Assembly: GCA_946699065.1 (NCBI GenBank)
Contig: CAMPDV010000318.1
Coordinates: forward strand, 248,001-312,000
DNA length: 64,000 nt
Reading direction: 5' to 3'
From: Loxodes magnus
Taxonomy: Eukaryota; Ciliophora; Karyorelictea; Loxodida; Loxodidae
Below, piece after piece: positions 11,670 to 23,313 of this stretch. Numbering within the stretch: the stretch's first letter is position 1; every line of letters begins with the position of its first letter. Made by a program: the position numbers and the translations under genes. The notes under the pieces were generated by a model. The model was not told where the DNA came from and searched no databases. It worked only from the letters and a program-made list of their open reading frames with translations.

Positions 11670-14600
11670 ATGGACGAAATATAGAATTCACTAGTTTTTA
11701 ATAGTGACTCTTCTTTAATTAATTTCAAAGAAGCTGCAAATTCATAGGAAAAGCATAGGCAGGTGCATTAAAATCTCCAAACGAAAGATTTGGAGTAACT
11801 ACAAATTAAATAAGTAAACCTAATAATGAATTTATTAAGACAACTACTTAAAAATTGTAGTCAAAAACCGGAAAACAAATTCATACGCGTCCCATTAAAA
11901 CTACTTAGGAACTCTCTTCAACGTGGATATTAATTGTAGCGTATTATGAAAGTGAAATCAACCTATAAATAGATGAACAGATTAACCGCCTAAAATAATA
12001 CCGCGAAAGATACGAAACGATTACCTAAGAAATCTTTCCAAAAATAAGATATTATCTTAGATAGTTAGAATTCAAAAGATATACCTTCAAATCCTAATTA
12101 AAATTCAAATAAAGATATCCTTTTATGGTAGTCAAAAATAACATAAACTTAAGATTCATTTTTGAATAATACTAATTAACAATTCTATTAAATTTCAAAT
12201 AACGAAATTAATCAGAAATAAAATAATACTACTAATCCTGATAATTCAAATAATCATTATTTACCTGATCTTCAGAGCAAACAAGCTTAAAATAAAACTG
12301 CTGATTTAAGAAATGTAATATAAAATTAAATAATTAATTAGTCTAATGAGAATTTATTTACCTTAGAAATAAAAGAACTTAAACATAATATATAAAGACT
12401 TATAGATAAGAACCAATAATTAAATGAAATGTTAATTAATATAAAAGCAAAATATGAACGAGATATTGAAACATTGATAAGTAACTAAGAAATATTCAAA
12501 ATATATTATAAAACTTATATAAATAAAATTTATTAGAAATATAAACAATTATAGAACTATTTTTAGTCAATCAAATCTGATATATAGCAATATCACAAAA
12601 AAATGCTATCAAAATAACTAGTTCATAAAATTACTTAAACAAACTTCTCCACTTATTACAGTAACTAAATAGTTTAAACAGATGAAATAATTAGTATATT
12701 TCAAGAAATTTAGATATAATAGAAAAACTATGAGAATTAAGTCAATTCAAAATATGAAATATAATCTAATTAAGAGATTCAAATTGAAGCCAATGCTAAT
12801 TAAAGCTTTACTTAAGCTTAAATGATAGGAGCAAATAATTCACTATGCCAAAACTTTAATAAAATTAAAAATTTTACTTAAATTGAAATAGATAACTTTC
12901 TAAATAAAACTTAGCAAGGATATCAATAGACTATATTAGAATAGAACTAATATTTACTTCAACAAATTACCTAATAAAAAATAATAAACGAAATTTAACT
13001 CCAAGAGTTATATTCTTAATATTAAAAATTATAAAACTAAAATAAGTAATTTATAGATTAAGAATAGAAAGCTTAAATGGAAATTTTAACTTTTAAAATC
13101 GAATTAGATAAGTAAAGATAATAAAAATATGAAATAAATATAGCTTTTCAAAATTAAATTCTATTAAAAAATAAGGAAATTCAAATGTATAAAGAATTAT
13201 TTTAGAATTAAATCTAACATACAAAAGAATTCAGTAATTAATAGTAATTTTAGAAGAAGTAATTTGTAGATGCATAAACTTAGACATTATATGGAAATAT
13301 TTAAACAAAGGATAGTATTATCTAAACAGATAATATAAATAAATAATAAACAGCTTTTTTGTGTCAAAAATTTACTCAAACAAATATAATCAAGCAAGAC
13401 AAGTTAATGTAAACTTAAAATAATTAATAGGAAGCATAAACTAATACTATTATAACATAACATAATAACTAATACTGTCAAATAAAATTGCCAGATGAAG
13501 ATTTTGTTTTACTATAGCATTAATATCACTAACTCAACTTAAAATTCATTTAAAGTACCCAAAATATGTAGACACTTGAGATAAAAATAGAAGAGTTTTA
13601 AAAACTTAATTAAAATTTGAAAAAAGATATATTTAATTATTCTACTAAAAGATGAAAAAAAGATTAATAAAACTAAACAGATTCGATCGATGCTATTTAT
13701 CAGAATTAAACCTTATCTTCCAATATTAATCTTAATATTCTTAAAAGGAAACATGAAGAAGAAGATAAAACAATTCCGCCAGCAAAACGTATGAGTAAAC
13801 ATAATAATAAAAAAGAGTGCGATTAAATAATATGTTATTTCAATCTGACTAGTCTATAACTTTAAAAGTTTATTAAATCCGAAACTTGAAGACGTCCATA
13901 GTACGAAATGCACAATATATAAGGTAGATATGTCACAGTTACTTAAGATTTAGAATAAGGTACATGTGATAGTGTGAAAAGTAAAATTGATATAGATAGA
14001 AAGCTACTTAAAAAATATACGACGTAAGTAATATATATTTTGATACAATATTTTCATTAACATCCTGAGTATGGAAAAAGATTAGTACATATTTAGATTA
14101 ACCAATAAGGATAGAAAAGCATTTGCATTTACGAAAGTGGTCTATCTGCAGGCTCGGAAAAAATTAGAAAGGACTAATAAATTTAAAAAATAAAGATGGG
14201 ACATATAAATATTAATGGAATAGCGAGCAAGTGCTTGAATATTGAAGAATTTATCAGAGATAACAGTATAGATATTTTATCAATAAACGAAACCTGATAA
14301 AAAGATGACTTTCCTCCAATATTGATAAATGGATTTAAAACATATTTTAAGAACTCAGGAAAAGGAGGAGGTGTATGCTTAATTGTAGGAGAAGAATTTA
14401 ATAGTACAGAAATACATATATAAGTTGAAAAAGAAATAAATAGATTCATAACAATTAAACTGGATAATATTTTAATCACGTCTTGTTACATGCCTGATAA
14501 TGGAAAAAGTTAAGATGTTAAAGATTTAGCTTATGAACAACTAAATACATTGCTGAATTTATATAATGATAATCCACATATACTAATGGGAGATTTCAAT

Positions 14601-17587
14601 GCTCTTTTATAAGGCTTCGGTGATAATCCTGAAAATGCTTATGATAATAACATTAGACTATAAGAATTCTTACTATAAAACGATCTTGAGATAGTGAATG
14701 ATAGCAACATTAATACATGTATTCACAAAGGAACAGGAAAAACGTATTGTAATGATTATATCATTATAAACAACCATTTGAACGTTAATTAGTTTGCAAA
14801 TTTCACTGCTCATAATAATAGTTTATTTTCTGATCATATTCCAATCACTGTCGACTTTATCAATAATTCTATAGTATATTGGGAAAAGATAACTCAGAGA
14901 AAATATAAAATAAATAGGTTATAAGATGCAATAGATAGATAAAAATATTAAGAATCTTTCCTACAAACTTATCTAGAATTCTTTTAAATAGATTAAGATA
15001 ATCTTGAAGATTAATATGAATGCATCAAAAGTAATATTTAAGACAATGCTGATCAAACATTAGGTTCGTTTATTCCAGATTCAAATTATAACAAACTTCC
15101 TCGAGCTCTCACAAAGAAATATATAGAGGCAAAAAGAACTAACTCAGAATATAAGGAAGCTCACGTAAGATTTGGAAGAATAAACTAGCAAGTAACTAAT
15201 CTTCATGAGGAAGCAAAACGACTTTGGAAAGACTTCAAGTATAATCTATGAAAATTAAAAAAAAATAAAGCAAAAAAGAAATTTCTACTTCTTAATGGAG
15301 ATTCTAGGGAAATTTTTTCACAGGCTAAGAAAATTCTAAATCCTTTGAAGAGAAATACTATGAACTTTAATTAAGAAATCAAAAATAAATTCATTGAATC
15401 ATGGGAAAATTGTGTTTTTAACAAGCATTATAATCTAACTCAAGAATAGATAAATCTTAGTAATTAAAAAATAGATAAAATATACGATAATATTTAAGAA
15501 ATTAAAGATTATCCACTCTCGTATTTGTAAGGATTTGATCTTTTTACCATAAAAGAAATATAAGAAATTATAAAAGAAATTCCGAATGGAAAAGCAGCTG
15601 GTCCAGATGGAATAAAAGGCGAACTTCTGAAATATGGTGGATAATATTTATTAATAATTCTTAATTCTTTTCTGAATAATATGCTAAGACTTGGAAGAAT
15701 CCCTTAGGAATTAAATATATCGGTGATAATTCCAATATTTAAAAAAGGAAATAAAGATGATTGGAAAAACTGACGACCTATTTCTCTTATTAATACTATT
15801 CTAAAACTATATGATAAAGCTTCAACAAAAAGACTATACAATCTGATTTATTAGAGAAATTTGATTCACCCTTCATAAATGGGATTTATGAAAAACAGAT
15901 AAACAACTTAATAAATTTGAATAATATAATAAATAATTGATAACTATCGGAAATGTGCTAAAGGTAAGACAAAATTGATAGCAACACTGATAGACGTTGA
16001 AAAAATGTTTGACTCAATAGAAAGAAGACTCCTGTTTGATTAACTTAAGAGAGTTAAACTACCACTTGGAATAATAATAGCTTTAGAATCGTTTTATAAA
16101 AACCTAAATTCTTCATTTATCATAGATGGTAAGAGCACCAGAACTTTATAGTTCAACAATGGAGTTATGTAAGGAAGTTCTCATGGACCAGTTTTAGCAT
16201 TATTGTATTATGACATAGTAATTAGATATCTGGAAAGTAAAAGTAACTAATTGGGATTTAAATGCCAGGATTCAAGTATTAGCTTCGCTTGTAGAGGATG
16301 GGCAGATGATCTTATTCTTCTTTCCAAATCTGCAAAGTAGATGTAGAATTTAATAAATGAAGCAAATAAAGTTTTTGCATGAACACATTTAAAGATTAAT
16401 GTTACCAAATCCGAATGCATCTAATTTCTAAAGAAGAATCAGAAATAATAAATTTTAAATTTATGATTAGGAAATTAACCAATTGCTTAAAAAGAACAAG
16501 TAGCATATTTAGGAGTTATTCTACATTAGAAGAAGAACTTAAATCCCCATTGCAAAGAAACTGCATTCAAGTATATAGCTGCAATGAAGAAAGCTGTTTT
16601 TTAACTGATGAGATATAAGAATGTAACTCCTTGACATTTTAAAACTTTATGTAGACTTTTTACATTACCTAAAGCAGAATATGGAGGAGACTTAGTACCA
16701 TGAAGTATTCAAAAAGGAGTAACTGGAGTTCTGAACAGAATAGAATCAAGCATGAGATTAATTTCAAGAAAAGCTTTTTAAGTAGCAACTTCAACATTTA
16801 ATGAATCATGTTATATAGACCTGAATTGATTACCCTTTAAGCACATTATGGCTATAAAATTCTTCAGATTCTACCATAAAATTAAATAAGAAAGTACTGA
16901 TTTTCCAAGATCAACAATAGGCTCTCTTTTCATTAATATATGGAAAAAAGGATTTCAATACTACGATTAAGTGTAGCAATTATCAGACCTTTATAATATC
17001 GATCTGCAGAATTAATAGAATAATACCAATCTTAAAACTTTTACTAAACATGTAAGAGAAAAAATACAACAATATTTCTACAAAGTAGTAATAAAAAATT
17101 TATGAGGATGAAAACAGCTAAAGTATATACTGAATAATTTGGTAATCTTTAACAATTTCCACAAATTACTTATACTAAATTAAACAAATAGTATAGACGA
17201 GAAATTATCAGTATATATAAACTTAGAACCTAAACTTATAATTTCCGTAAGGATCTTTAAGATCGTCATTATCCCATTGATAATCCCTATTGTATGTGTG
17301 GAGAGTATGAAACTTTCGAGCATATCTTTAAATGTGTGTACTATTCTAATATAATGAATTGATTATCGGAAAATATCGGAAATTATGACTTAAGGCGCCT
17401 TATACTATACGATCAAGAATATCTAAACTCATTTTCAAGGTCTAAATTGGAGTATTTAGACTTATAGATCAAAATATTTCATAAGAAGCTAATGACAAGG
17501 AGACTTGAGATTCTAGAAATGGAGAAAGCAAAAAAGGAAGAAGCTAAAGATGAATAGAAAGAAGAACTAATTAAAGAAAAATGATGA
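11670..17587 (+). CDS. LINE-A polyprotein: ORF1-like, APE endonuclease, RT, CCHC
   Basis: One frame from ATG 11670 runs to about 17090 and then shifts by one base near an A-run; it ends at tandem TGA TGA (17582-17587), about 1,970 codons. Residues 1-700 are Gln/Asn-rich and coiled-coil-like, followed by a basic patch KRKHEEEDKTIPPAKR. From residue 843 an APE endonuclease shows NINGIAS, LSINETW, SCYMPD, MGDFNA, YCNDYI and SDHIPI. The RT spans about 1305-1650: NGKAAGPDG, NWRPISL, LIDVEKMFDSI, NNGVMQGSSHGP and the catalytic box WADD (16299-16310) where most LINEs have Y/FADD. Near the C-terminus is a CMCGEYETFEHIFKC finger. In-frame TGA gives Trp at conserved sites. It would copy its RNA into nicked target DNA. 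Confidence 0.9.
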
Positions 17588-17627
17588 GATGTAAACAAGA
17601 TTAAAAAACTATTAAAAACATTTACTA

Positions 17628-17669
17628 ACGTCTATAATTGAAAGAAGCAATTCTTGCAATTAAAGACGT
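17628..17669 (+). other. 3' stem-loop of LINE-A
   Basis: ACGTCT (17628-17633) pairs with AGACGT (17664-17669), and the stem continues inward with TAATTG/CAATTA after one mismatch, leaving a 16-nt loop. It lies about 40 nt after the tandem TGA. LINE-D has a different but similarly placed hairpin. Recognition of such 3' structures by the RT is known for some LINEs; here it is inferred. Confidence 0.7.
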
Positions 17670-17720
17670 CAAAAAACTCTTTTAGTTTAAATTTAATTTA
17701 ATTTAATAAACAAAATAGTA

Positions 17721-18429
17721 GAAACTAAAGATTGCAAATATGCTAAAACTTTATAAATGTTTCGATAAATTCGATGACTTATGAATATTACTAATAAATT
17801 AAGTAAATTAAGTAAGTCTTTTTTAATAAAATTTGATGTCTTAAAAATAAAAGTTATTAATAACTAAAAATAAGACAATATTACAAAAATAGAATTTACA
17901 TTTATTTTTATAATTTTCCTTTACTTTGTGTATAACTTTTATTTATTTACCATTCATTTTAATTGCTTCAATTTTTAACTAGGTATCATTTTTATGCTTT
18001 ATATTACAAATTTATCTTTATTTTTTGTTACATCTGATGTCACTCCAACCTTTTTAAATAATTATTTAAATCTTCAATTCTAAAAGATAATCCTTTTAAT
18101 GTATTATACAATTAGTTAAGTTTTAGGAAGAGATATAGCTTTACTTTTTGATTGTGAATGATTGTTTATAAAATATTTGTATTGTTATTTTTTATCTTTA
18201 CGATCCTATTTATTTTTAATTTAGTTGATTGAAAACTTACTAATAAAACTATTACTTCATTTAATCTTACAATTTATTACTTATTTACAACTATTTTCTT
18301 CTTTCTTATCAAATTATCTACCAAAAATACATTATTCTTCAAAATTAACATCAATAGCTCATCTATTTTTAAATACCCAACTTTATCTTATTACTTTTAA
18401 TCATATCTTCCAATAATATATTATTATAT
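17721..18429. other. AT-rich spacer with G-poor block
   Basis: No gene recognised. From about 18225 to 18480 the plus strand is almost free of G but contains many C, like other G-poor blocks in the window. The frame at 18225 is open even under the standard code, but its Leu/Ile/Thr-rich product is what this composition gives in any frame. Confidence 0.5.
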
Positions 18430-18990
18430 ATCAAATCCCACCTAAAACCAATCTCCTAATTAACTATAAGATACCTTTATTTAGATTTGTTCGTTACATG
18501 CTAAAATAAAAAATATAGGATGCAGTTTAGCAATTATTTAAAAAAATAAACAGCATTTAATTAAAATTAAGTAACTCTAAAATTATAATCAAATCTTTAA
18601 TGCAAAATTTAGCTTAAAAGCTTGGAGATACTAAAAAATACAAAAAAACAGAAAATAAACTATTTCTTAAAAAATTTCTTATATTTATTGTCTTCTAAAG
18701 GTGACCCATATAAAAAAAATTATTGATGGAGACTAATTACTCTAGCAAATAATAGACTATAAAAAAGAAGAATGAATCAAATGCTTTGGAAAAGATTGAG
18801 ATTGGATTATGTACAAACAATAATGAAAGAATAGAAAACACAAAGATATGTAATTAAAGAATATGAATCTGGAGAAAAATTAACAATTTCAATGAGTCTT
18901 TCGATGATTCTTGAGATTTTTATAAATTAATAAATAGCAAGCCAAATAAAGGCATTGCCACATTAATAAACTATGTAATGTTGCTATGCT
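18430..18990 (+). pseudogene. Family C dispersed coding repeat, degenerate copy
   Basis: Aligns with 61300-62090 at DNA and protein level. Shared protein blocks are IKIKQLQNYNQIFN (NQLQNDNKILN there), WRLITLANNR (WRLVTLTNNR) and the acidic end NNFNESFDDSWDF (DDFNEFYNDSWDF). TGA supplies the Trp in the last two. The middle part found in the 61-kb copy is missing and the frame changes before the acidic end, so this copy looks broken. The product is unrecognised: a helical protein with an acidic C-terminus. Confidence 0.55.
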
Positions 18991-19384
18991 ATTATTTATA
19001 AATTTATCTTATATATTTTCTATTTTATTTCTTTTCATTTATTTATTAAAAATATTTACTTACTTTACTAAAAGTTAGATTTATAATTAACATTTAAACT
19101 ATGCAATTATCTAAATATAGTTCTCTGAAAGAATAAAGAGAATGCCTTATATTGAAATATATATAGTAATTTAAATTAAGTTAATCATTTATTCATCAAA
19201 CTTTAATTAATAAAAATATTATGAAATCATATAAAAGTATGGCTCCAAAGAAATTAGTATTCCCCACAAAAACATTTAACAATACACATAACTTAAGTAA
19301 TTATTTTTATTCTATAAATGGAAGATTAGAAGCTAAAAAAGAAGTTTAAGATCTAAAATAAATAACTTTATCTCTTTTGCTTAC
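18991..19384. other. AT-rich spacer
   Basis: No recognisable feature between the family C copy and the 3' end of LINE-B. Confidence 0.45.
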
Positions 19385-22300
19385 TATCAATAAATTGATC
19401 AATGAACGGAACCTTAGATAAGAAATTAGCTGGCTTACACAAATTCATGCTTACACTTTTTGACATAATCTTGACTGCAAATTTTATTCAAAAGAAATAC
19501 TTTCTAGAAATCAGTATCCTAAATATTTATATTCATTCACTCTTTCTATTTGCTTTTCATTTATTTATATTATTTGTCAACTTTTTATTTTCTTTCCATT
19601 TAATAGCATTCACTACGTCTTATCTGCAATTTTCATTTTATTATTACGATCACCATTGTAGTATTTCAATCATCTCTTGAAATTGGTCTGTATTTACCAT
19701 CATTACAATGTCACTGCATATGCTAATACTCCCATATATCTTTCCTCTGTGTATTATTCTAATTCCATTTTTATGGTTATTCCTACTTTATTTTAATTTA
19801 GTTAGTTGAGAAGTTTATTTATTATAATATTGAATAATCTTGGAGAGCAGGTGCTACCTAATTTAACTCATTTCCCCTTTTAAAATGTTCTGATATTGAA
19901 TCATTTATTTTTATCTTTGTTTCTTCTGTGTACAATTCAAAATTGAGCTTGATTATTAACTCAGGTATTTCAATTTCATTTAGTGTTTTTCATATGTCTT
20001 CTCTTATTACGGAATCAAATGTTTTTTAATATCAATAAATATTACTGCATTTCTTTATTATTTTGCTGAAGTTATTCTGTAAAGTTCTTAGATTGTAGAT
20101 TGCTATGATATAATTTGCCTTGCTTGAAGCCATATTATAATTCAAAGATACATCTGCTCAAGTATGAGTTTATTTATCCAAATAATCAGAGAGCTATGAT
20201 TTTTACTGAATGAATTAAAAGTGAAATCAACCTATAATTCATAGGTTTTTCACTCTACCTTTTTATGAAATAGTATAATAAAAGATTCTTTAATTTTGAT
20301 TGGCATAGCTCCAGATTATATTATTCTTTATGTTAATATTGAGGTTTGGTAAATAACTTATCTCCTCTAGCTCTTATTGCTCCTATTTATATTAAATCAG
20401 ATCCTGCAGCTTTTCAATAGGAGAGTTCAGCACATTAAATCTTCTTTTTAAACCTATATTATTTATGTGTTCCTTTATGAGTCTGGTAATCTTTTGTTGT
20501 CACTTTATAAAACTCCTCTCAGCTTTTTTTGAAATTCTGCATATCCTTTTTGTTTATTAATGTCTATAGTTCATATTTTATCTACTTTAATTATTTTTAT
20601 ATTCTTTTTCAAGAGTTGTTTAAGCTTCCTTAATTAATTTCGTCTAAAAAATATTTAATTTATTTTTTCTATCTTTTTTTTGATGCAGTCTAATTTTCTC
20701 CTTACTTCTTATCTCATTTTATATAATTATCAATTTATTAGCATCCTTATCTAATTAGATATTTTATTTATTTCGCTTTCATCTAGAAGTCTTTTCATAG
20801 TTTTATTGTTTCTGTTGTATATTAATATTTTCTCATTCATTTTCCATATTATGCTTCGCTATCTAAATTTGCGGATTCGCTAAGATCTATTTTCTTGAAT
20901 CATTCTTTGAATTTTTATTGAACTTTTTAATGCTTTAAATTTTTTAAATTTATCCTTTTAATTTATGGGCTTTTTCGATATTCTTCCTCATCTTTTATCT
21001 TTGTTTTACTTGGCTAATAATCTCCTATTGATAGAATTTTGTTCTGATAATGTTAGTCGTGATATATTGATCGTTAAGAATTATTCTATTTTCAATTTTC
21101 TCTTCACTTACGTTGTGATAAAGGTTGGATCTTGATTTGGATCTTTACATTCTAAAAGATAATCTTTCATCAAGTTAAATAAGTATTAGCCTTGCCTTAT
21201 TCTACTCATACGATAAAAGTTGGGGAATATGCGCATTAAATCCCCTAATATTAAAATTTATAGTCCTTTGCTGCTTACTGCTATTATATATTATTATAGA
21301 CTTTCATAAAAGGATATTAATTAATCAGAGTCAGATGTTGTAGTGTTATGTACGTTTATTAATGCTAGCTTAAGTGTTAAACCTATTAATCTTCCTCTCT
21401 AAAATAATTCTGCTTGATTGAGATTCGCTATAACCAACACATTGGTTCTGCTGTTAATTCTAACTTTTATAAAAATGATGCTCTTTTGCAGTGTTTTGTG
21501 CTCAATTTTATTATTGCTCTAAATCCGTATATTTAAAGTATTTCATCAGTTTGATCCACAAGTATTTCTTAAATCGCCATAATTTCTATCTTCTTTTCAC
21601 AAATAAACATTTTTATACTTCTGTTTTATTTTATTAATCTGACATTTGCTGTGCCTATGTCTAATTATGTCTATTTTATTATATTAGCATTTCTTTATAC
21701 TTCCTATTTCCCTTGATCCTCCTATCCTGCATTTTTAGCTTCCTCTTCTTTAATAGCGTGAAAACCAAATCGTTCTAATATTTATTATTTTTCCTGTACT
21801 TATGTCTTCAATTATTTTTACTTGATACTATCTTCCTTACCATTATATATTTTCTATCTTTTTTGAGACAGCTTTGTGTTCATGTATACTTTCTTCCTGT
21901 CACTACTTTCTAGTTGTTTCAGTTCTTTTGCCATATTTTCTATTTTACTTTCTGTTTTTGTTTCATTGATTGTTTCGTCACATTTTTTTTAAATTAATTT
22001 TGTTGTTAAGTATCTATTAAAGTCGATAGTTTTTAAAATAACTTTAATATGGCATAAACTTGTTGCCTTTGCCAGAAATGAAAGCGGTATTTTATTCGAA
22101 GGTTAATCCTCTTCAGTTTTCTTAACTTTCTTTTCCTTCACTTTCTGTTTCTCTTTATAGTAAGGCATTATATTCCTGATTTCTGAATGCATCAACCTGA
22201 TTTTTACTTCCTTAGTATTTTTAATTGCTTCCTTTGTAGCTTTTTTTCTTAAGCATTAATTTGAACTGAGCCCTTTTTGGTTACAGTTCATACATTTTCA

Positions 22301-22960
22301 AATTTATGGCTGGCGATACAACGATACATGTATGGGATTTCCAGGTTGACTCAAGTGCTTTACTTTTCGTCTAACTTATCTGATATATTTTCTGCATCTT
22401 TGATCTCCTTCAATTCTAAATAATTTTTCATTATCAAATTGCTCAAGTTGTACCTTTTAAGGTTCCGATCTCAGCATAAACTATTTTTCATACTATAGTT
22501 GGATTTTTACCTGGTTCAAACTTAAAAAGATGTTAAGTGCTCAATGAATCGGGTAGTTCTTAGGGTTGTAGAATTCCTCAATGTTTCTTTGCTTTTTGGC
22601 ATTACAAAATTTCTACTTTTCCAAGTTTAATTATTCCGGATTGTATGAGTATTTTTTATTTTCAAATCATATAATAATTATTCCTGTCTGAAGGAATTTC
22701 ATATTCTCAATATTTTTACCATATTCTTAAATCAGATATCTGAGAAATGCTTGAATCATTTCATTTTCTTGCCTTTCTTCTGAACTGAGTCTTTGATTGT
22801 AGTAATTTTCTTCTAAAAATTTATTGAAACAGGTAACTCCTACTCTTTTAGCAGTTTTGAGCTGCATATTCTCGTCCTCATTTTATGGAATTTGCTCGTT
22901 CTTTTCTTCTTCCATTATAATGATTTGCACAGAGCTGTGGTCTGAATTGATGTTCTAAAT
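19385..22960 (-). mobile_element. LINE-B, reverse-strand non-LTR retrotransposon, decayed
   Basis: On the minus strand, in order: ORF1-like segment from ATG 22915, zinc knuckle near 22290, APE endonuclease 21670-21210, RT motif A (FIDIKK then FDSVIRED) near 20035, motif B (GSTCSPRLFNIIINKLL) near 19860, a degenerate motif C (LAYAVT) near 19720 and the thumb block EYKYLGY near 19530. The first 480 or so codons share one frame; after about 21460 the frame changes several times. Endonuclease and RT style differ from LINE-A and resemble LINE-C. The 3' end is unclear. Confidence 0.75.
21460..22915 (-). CDS. LINE-B ORF: ORF1-like part with zinc knuckle and endonuclease start
   Basis: Minus-strand frame from ATG 22915, uninterrupted for about 480 codons. 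The N-terminal part is acidic then helical (SSEERQENEMIQAFLRYLIQ). A knuckle CMNCNQKGLSSNQC follows, in which the usual His is Leu. After a long basic stretch (KEKQKVKEKKVKKTEED) the endonuclease begins at DIGTANVRL and reaches MAIQEILV. In another frame it continues as LINVHNTTTSDSDQL and LILGDL (21310-21231). TGA encodes Trp in IIWFENK and IHWALN. One frame therefore joins ORF1 to the endonuclease, as in LINE-A. Confidence 0.7.
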
Positions 22961-23313
22961 TACCTACTTTTTTTGATAGGCTCTTAGTTTTAACATTTCT
23001 GTCCCTTATTTTAGTGCATTCCTCCTAGTAGTTTAAAGATTTTGAGACAGAAAGTTTTTCTTAAAAATAATATAAAAGATCTGATTAAGTTGTAAAGCTC
23101 TTTCATGTCTTTGCTAAATTTACCTAAGCAGTCTCGATCCTAGATTGGCGGCATGCGAATTGTGAGATTGGTACTTGATATAATATCCTAATATTGGATT
23201 ATTTAAAGTATGTAATAAAGTAATAATGTAGTTTTAGATATAATTGACTGTATTTTTGATGGTAACTGTTATAAATTAGCTTTATAGCTTTTGTAGTCTA
23301 AATAATAATAAAA
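22961..23313. other. Spacer between LINE-B and RING-kelch gene
   Basis: AT-rich sequence that would hold the 5' end of LINE-B and the upstream region of the gene at 23314. No promoter motif is recognisable. Confidence 0.4.

Larger units (their letters stand above)
11389..17720 (+). mobile_element. LINE-A, nearly full-length non-LTR retrotransposon
   Basis: Comprises an AT-rich leader (11389-11669) ending in a 12-A run, one long reading frame (11670-17587), a stem-loop just after the stop (17628-17669), and a tail of TTTAA units to about 17705. It is flanked upstream by SINE S2. Only one frame change is seen in nearly 6 kb, so it is by far the best preserved LINE here and may be young. Relatives in the window are the copy at 25335, LINE-D at 35560-37160 (reverse) and LINE-E at 38500. 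Confidence 0.85.

Noticed and set aside
14183-14479. Minus-strand frame of 98 codons
   Set aside because: It is the shadow of the LINE-A endonuclease on the other strand.
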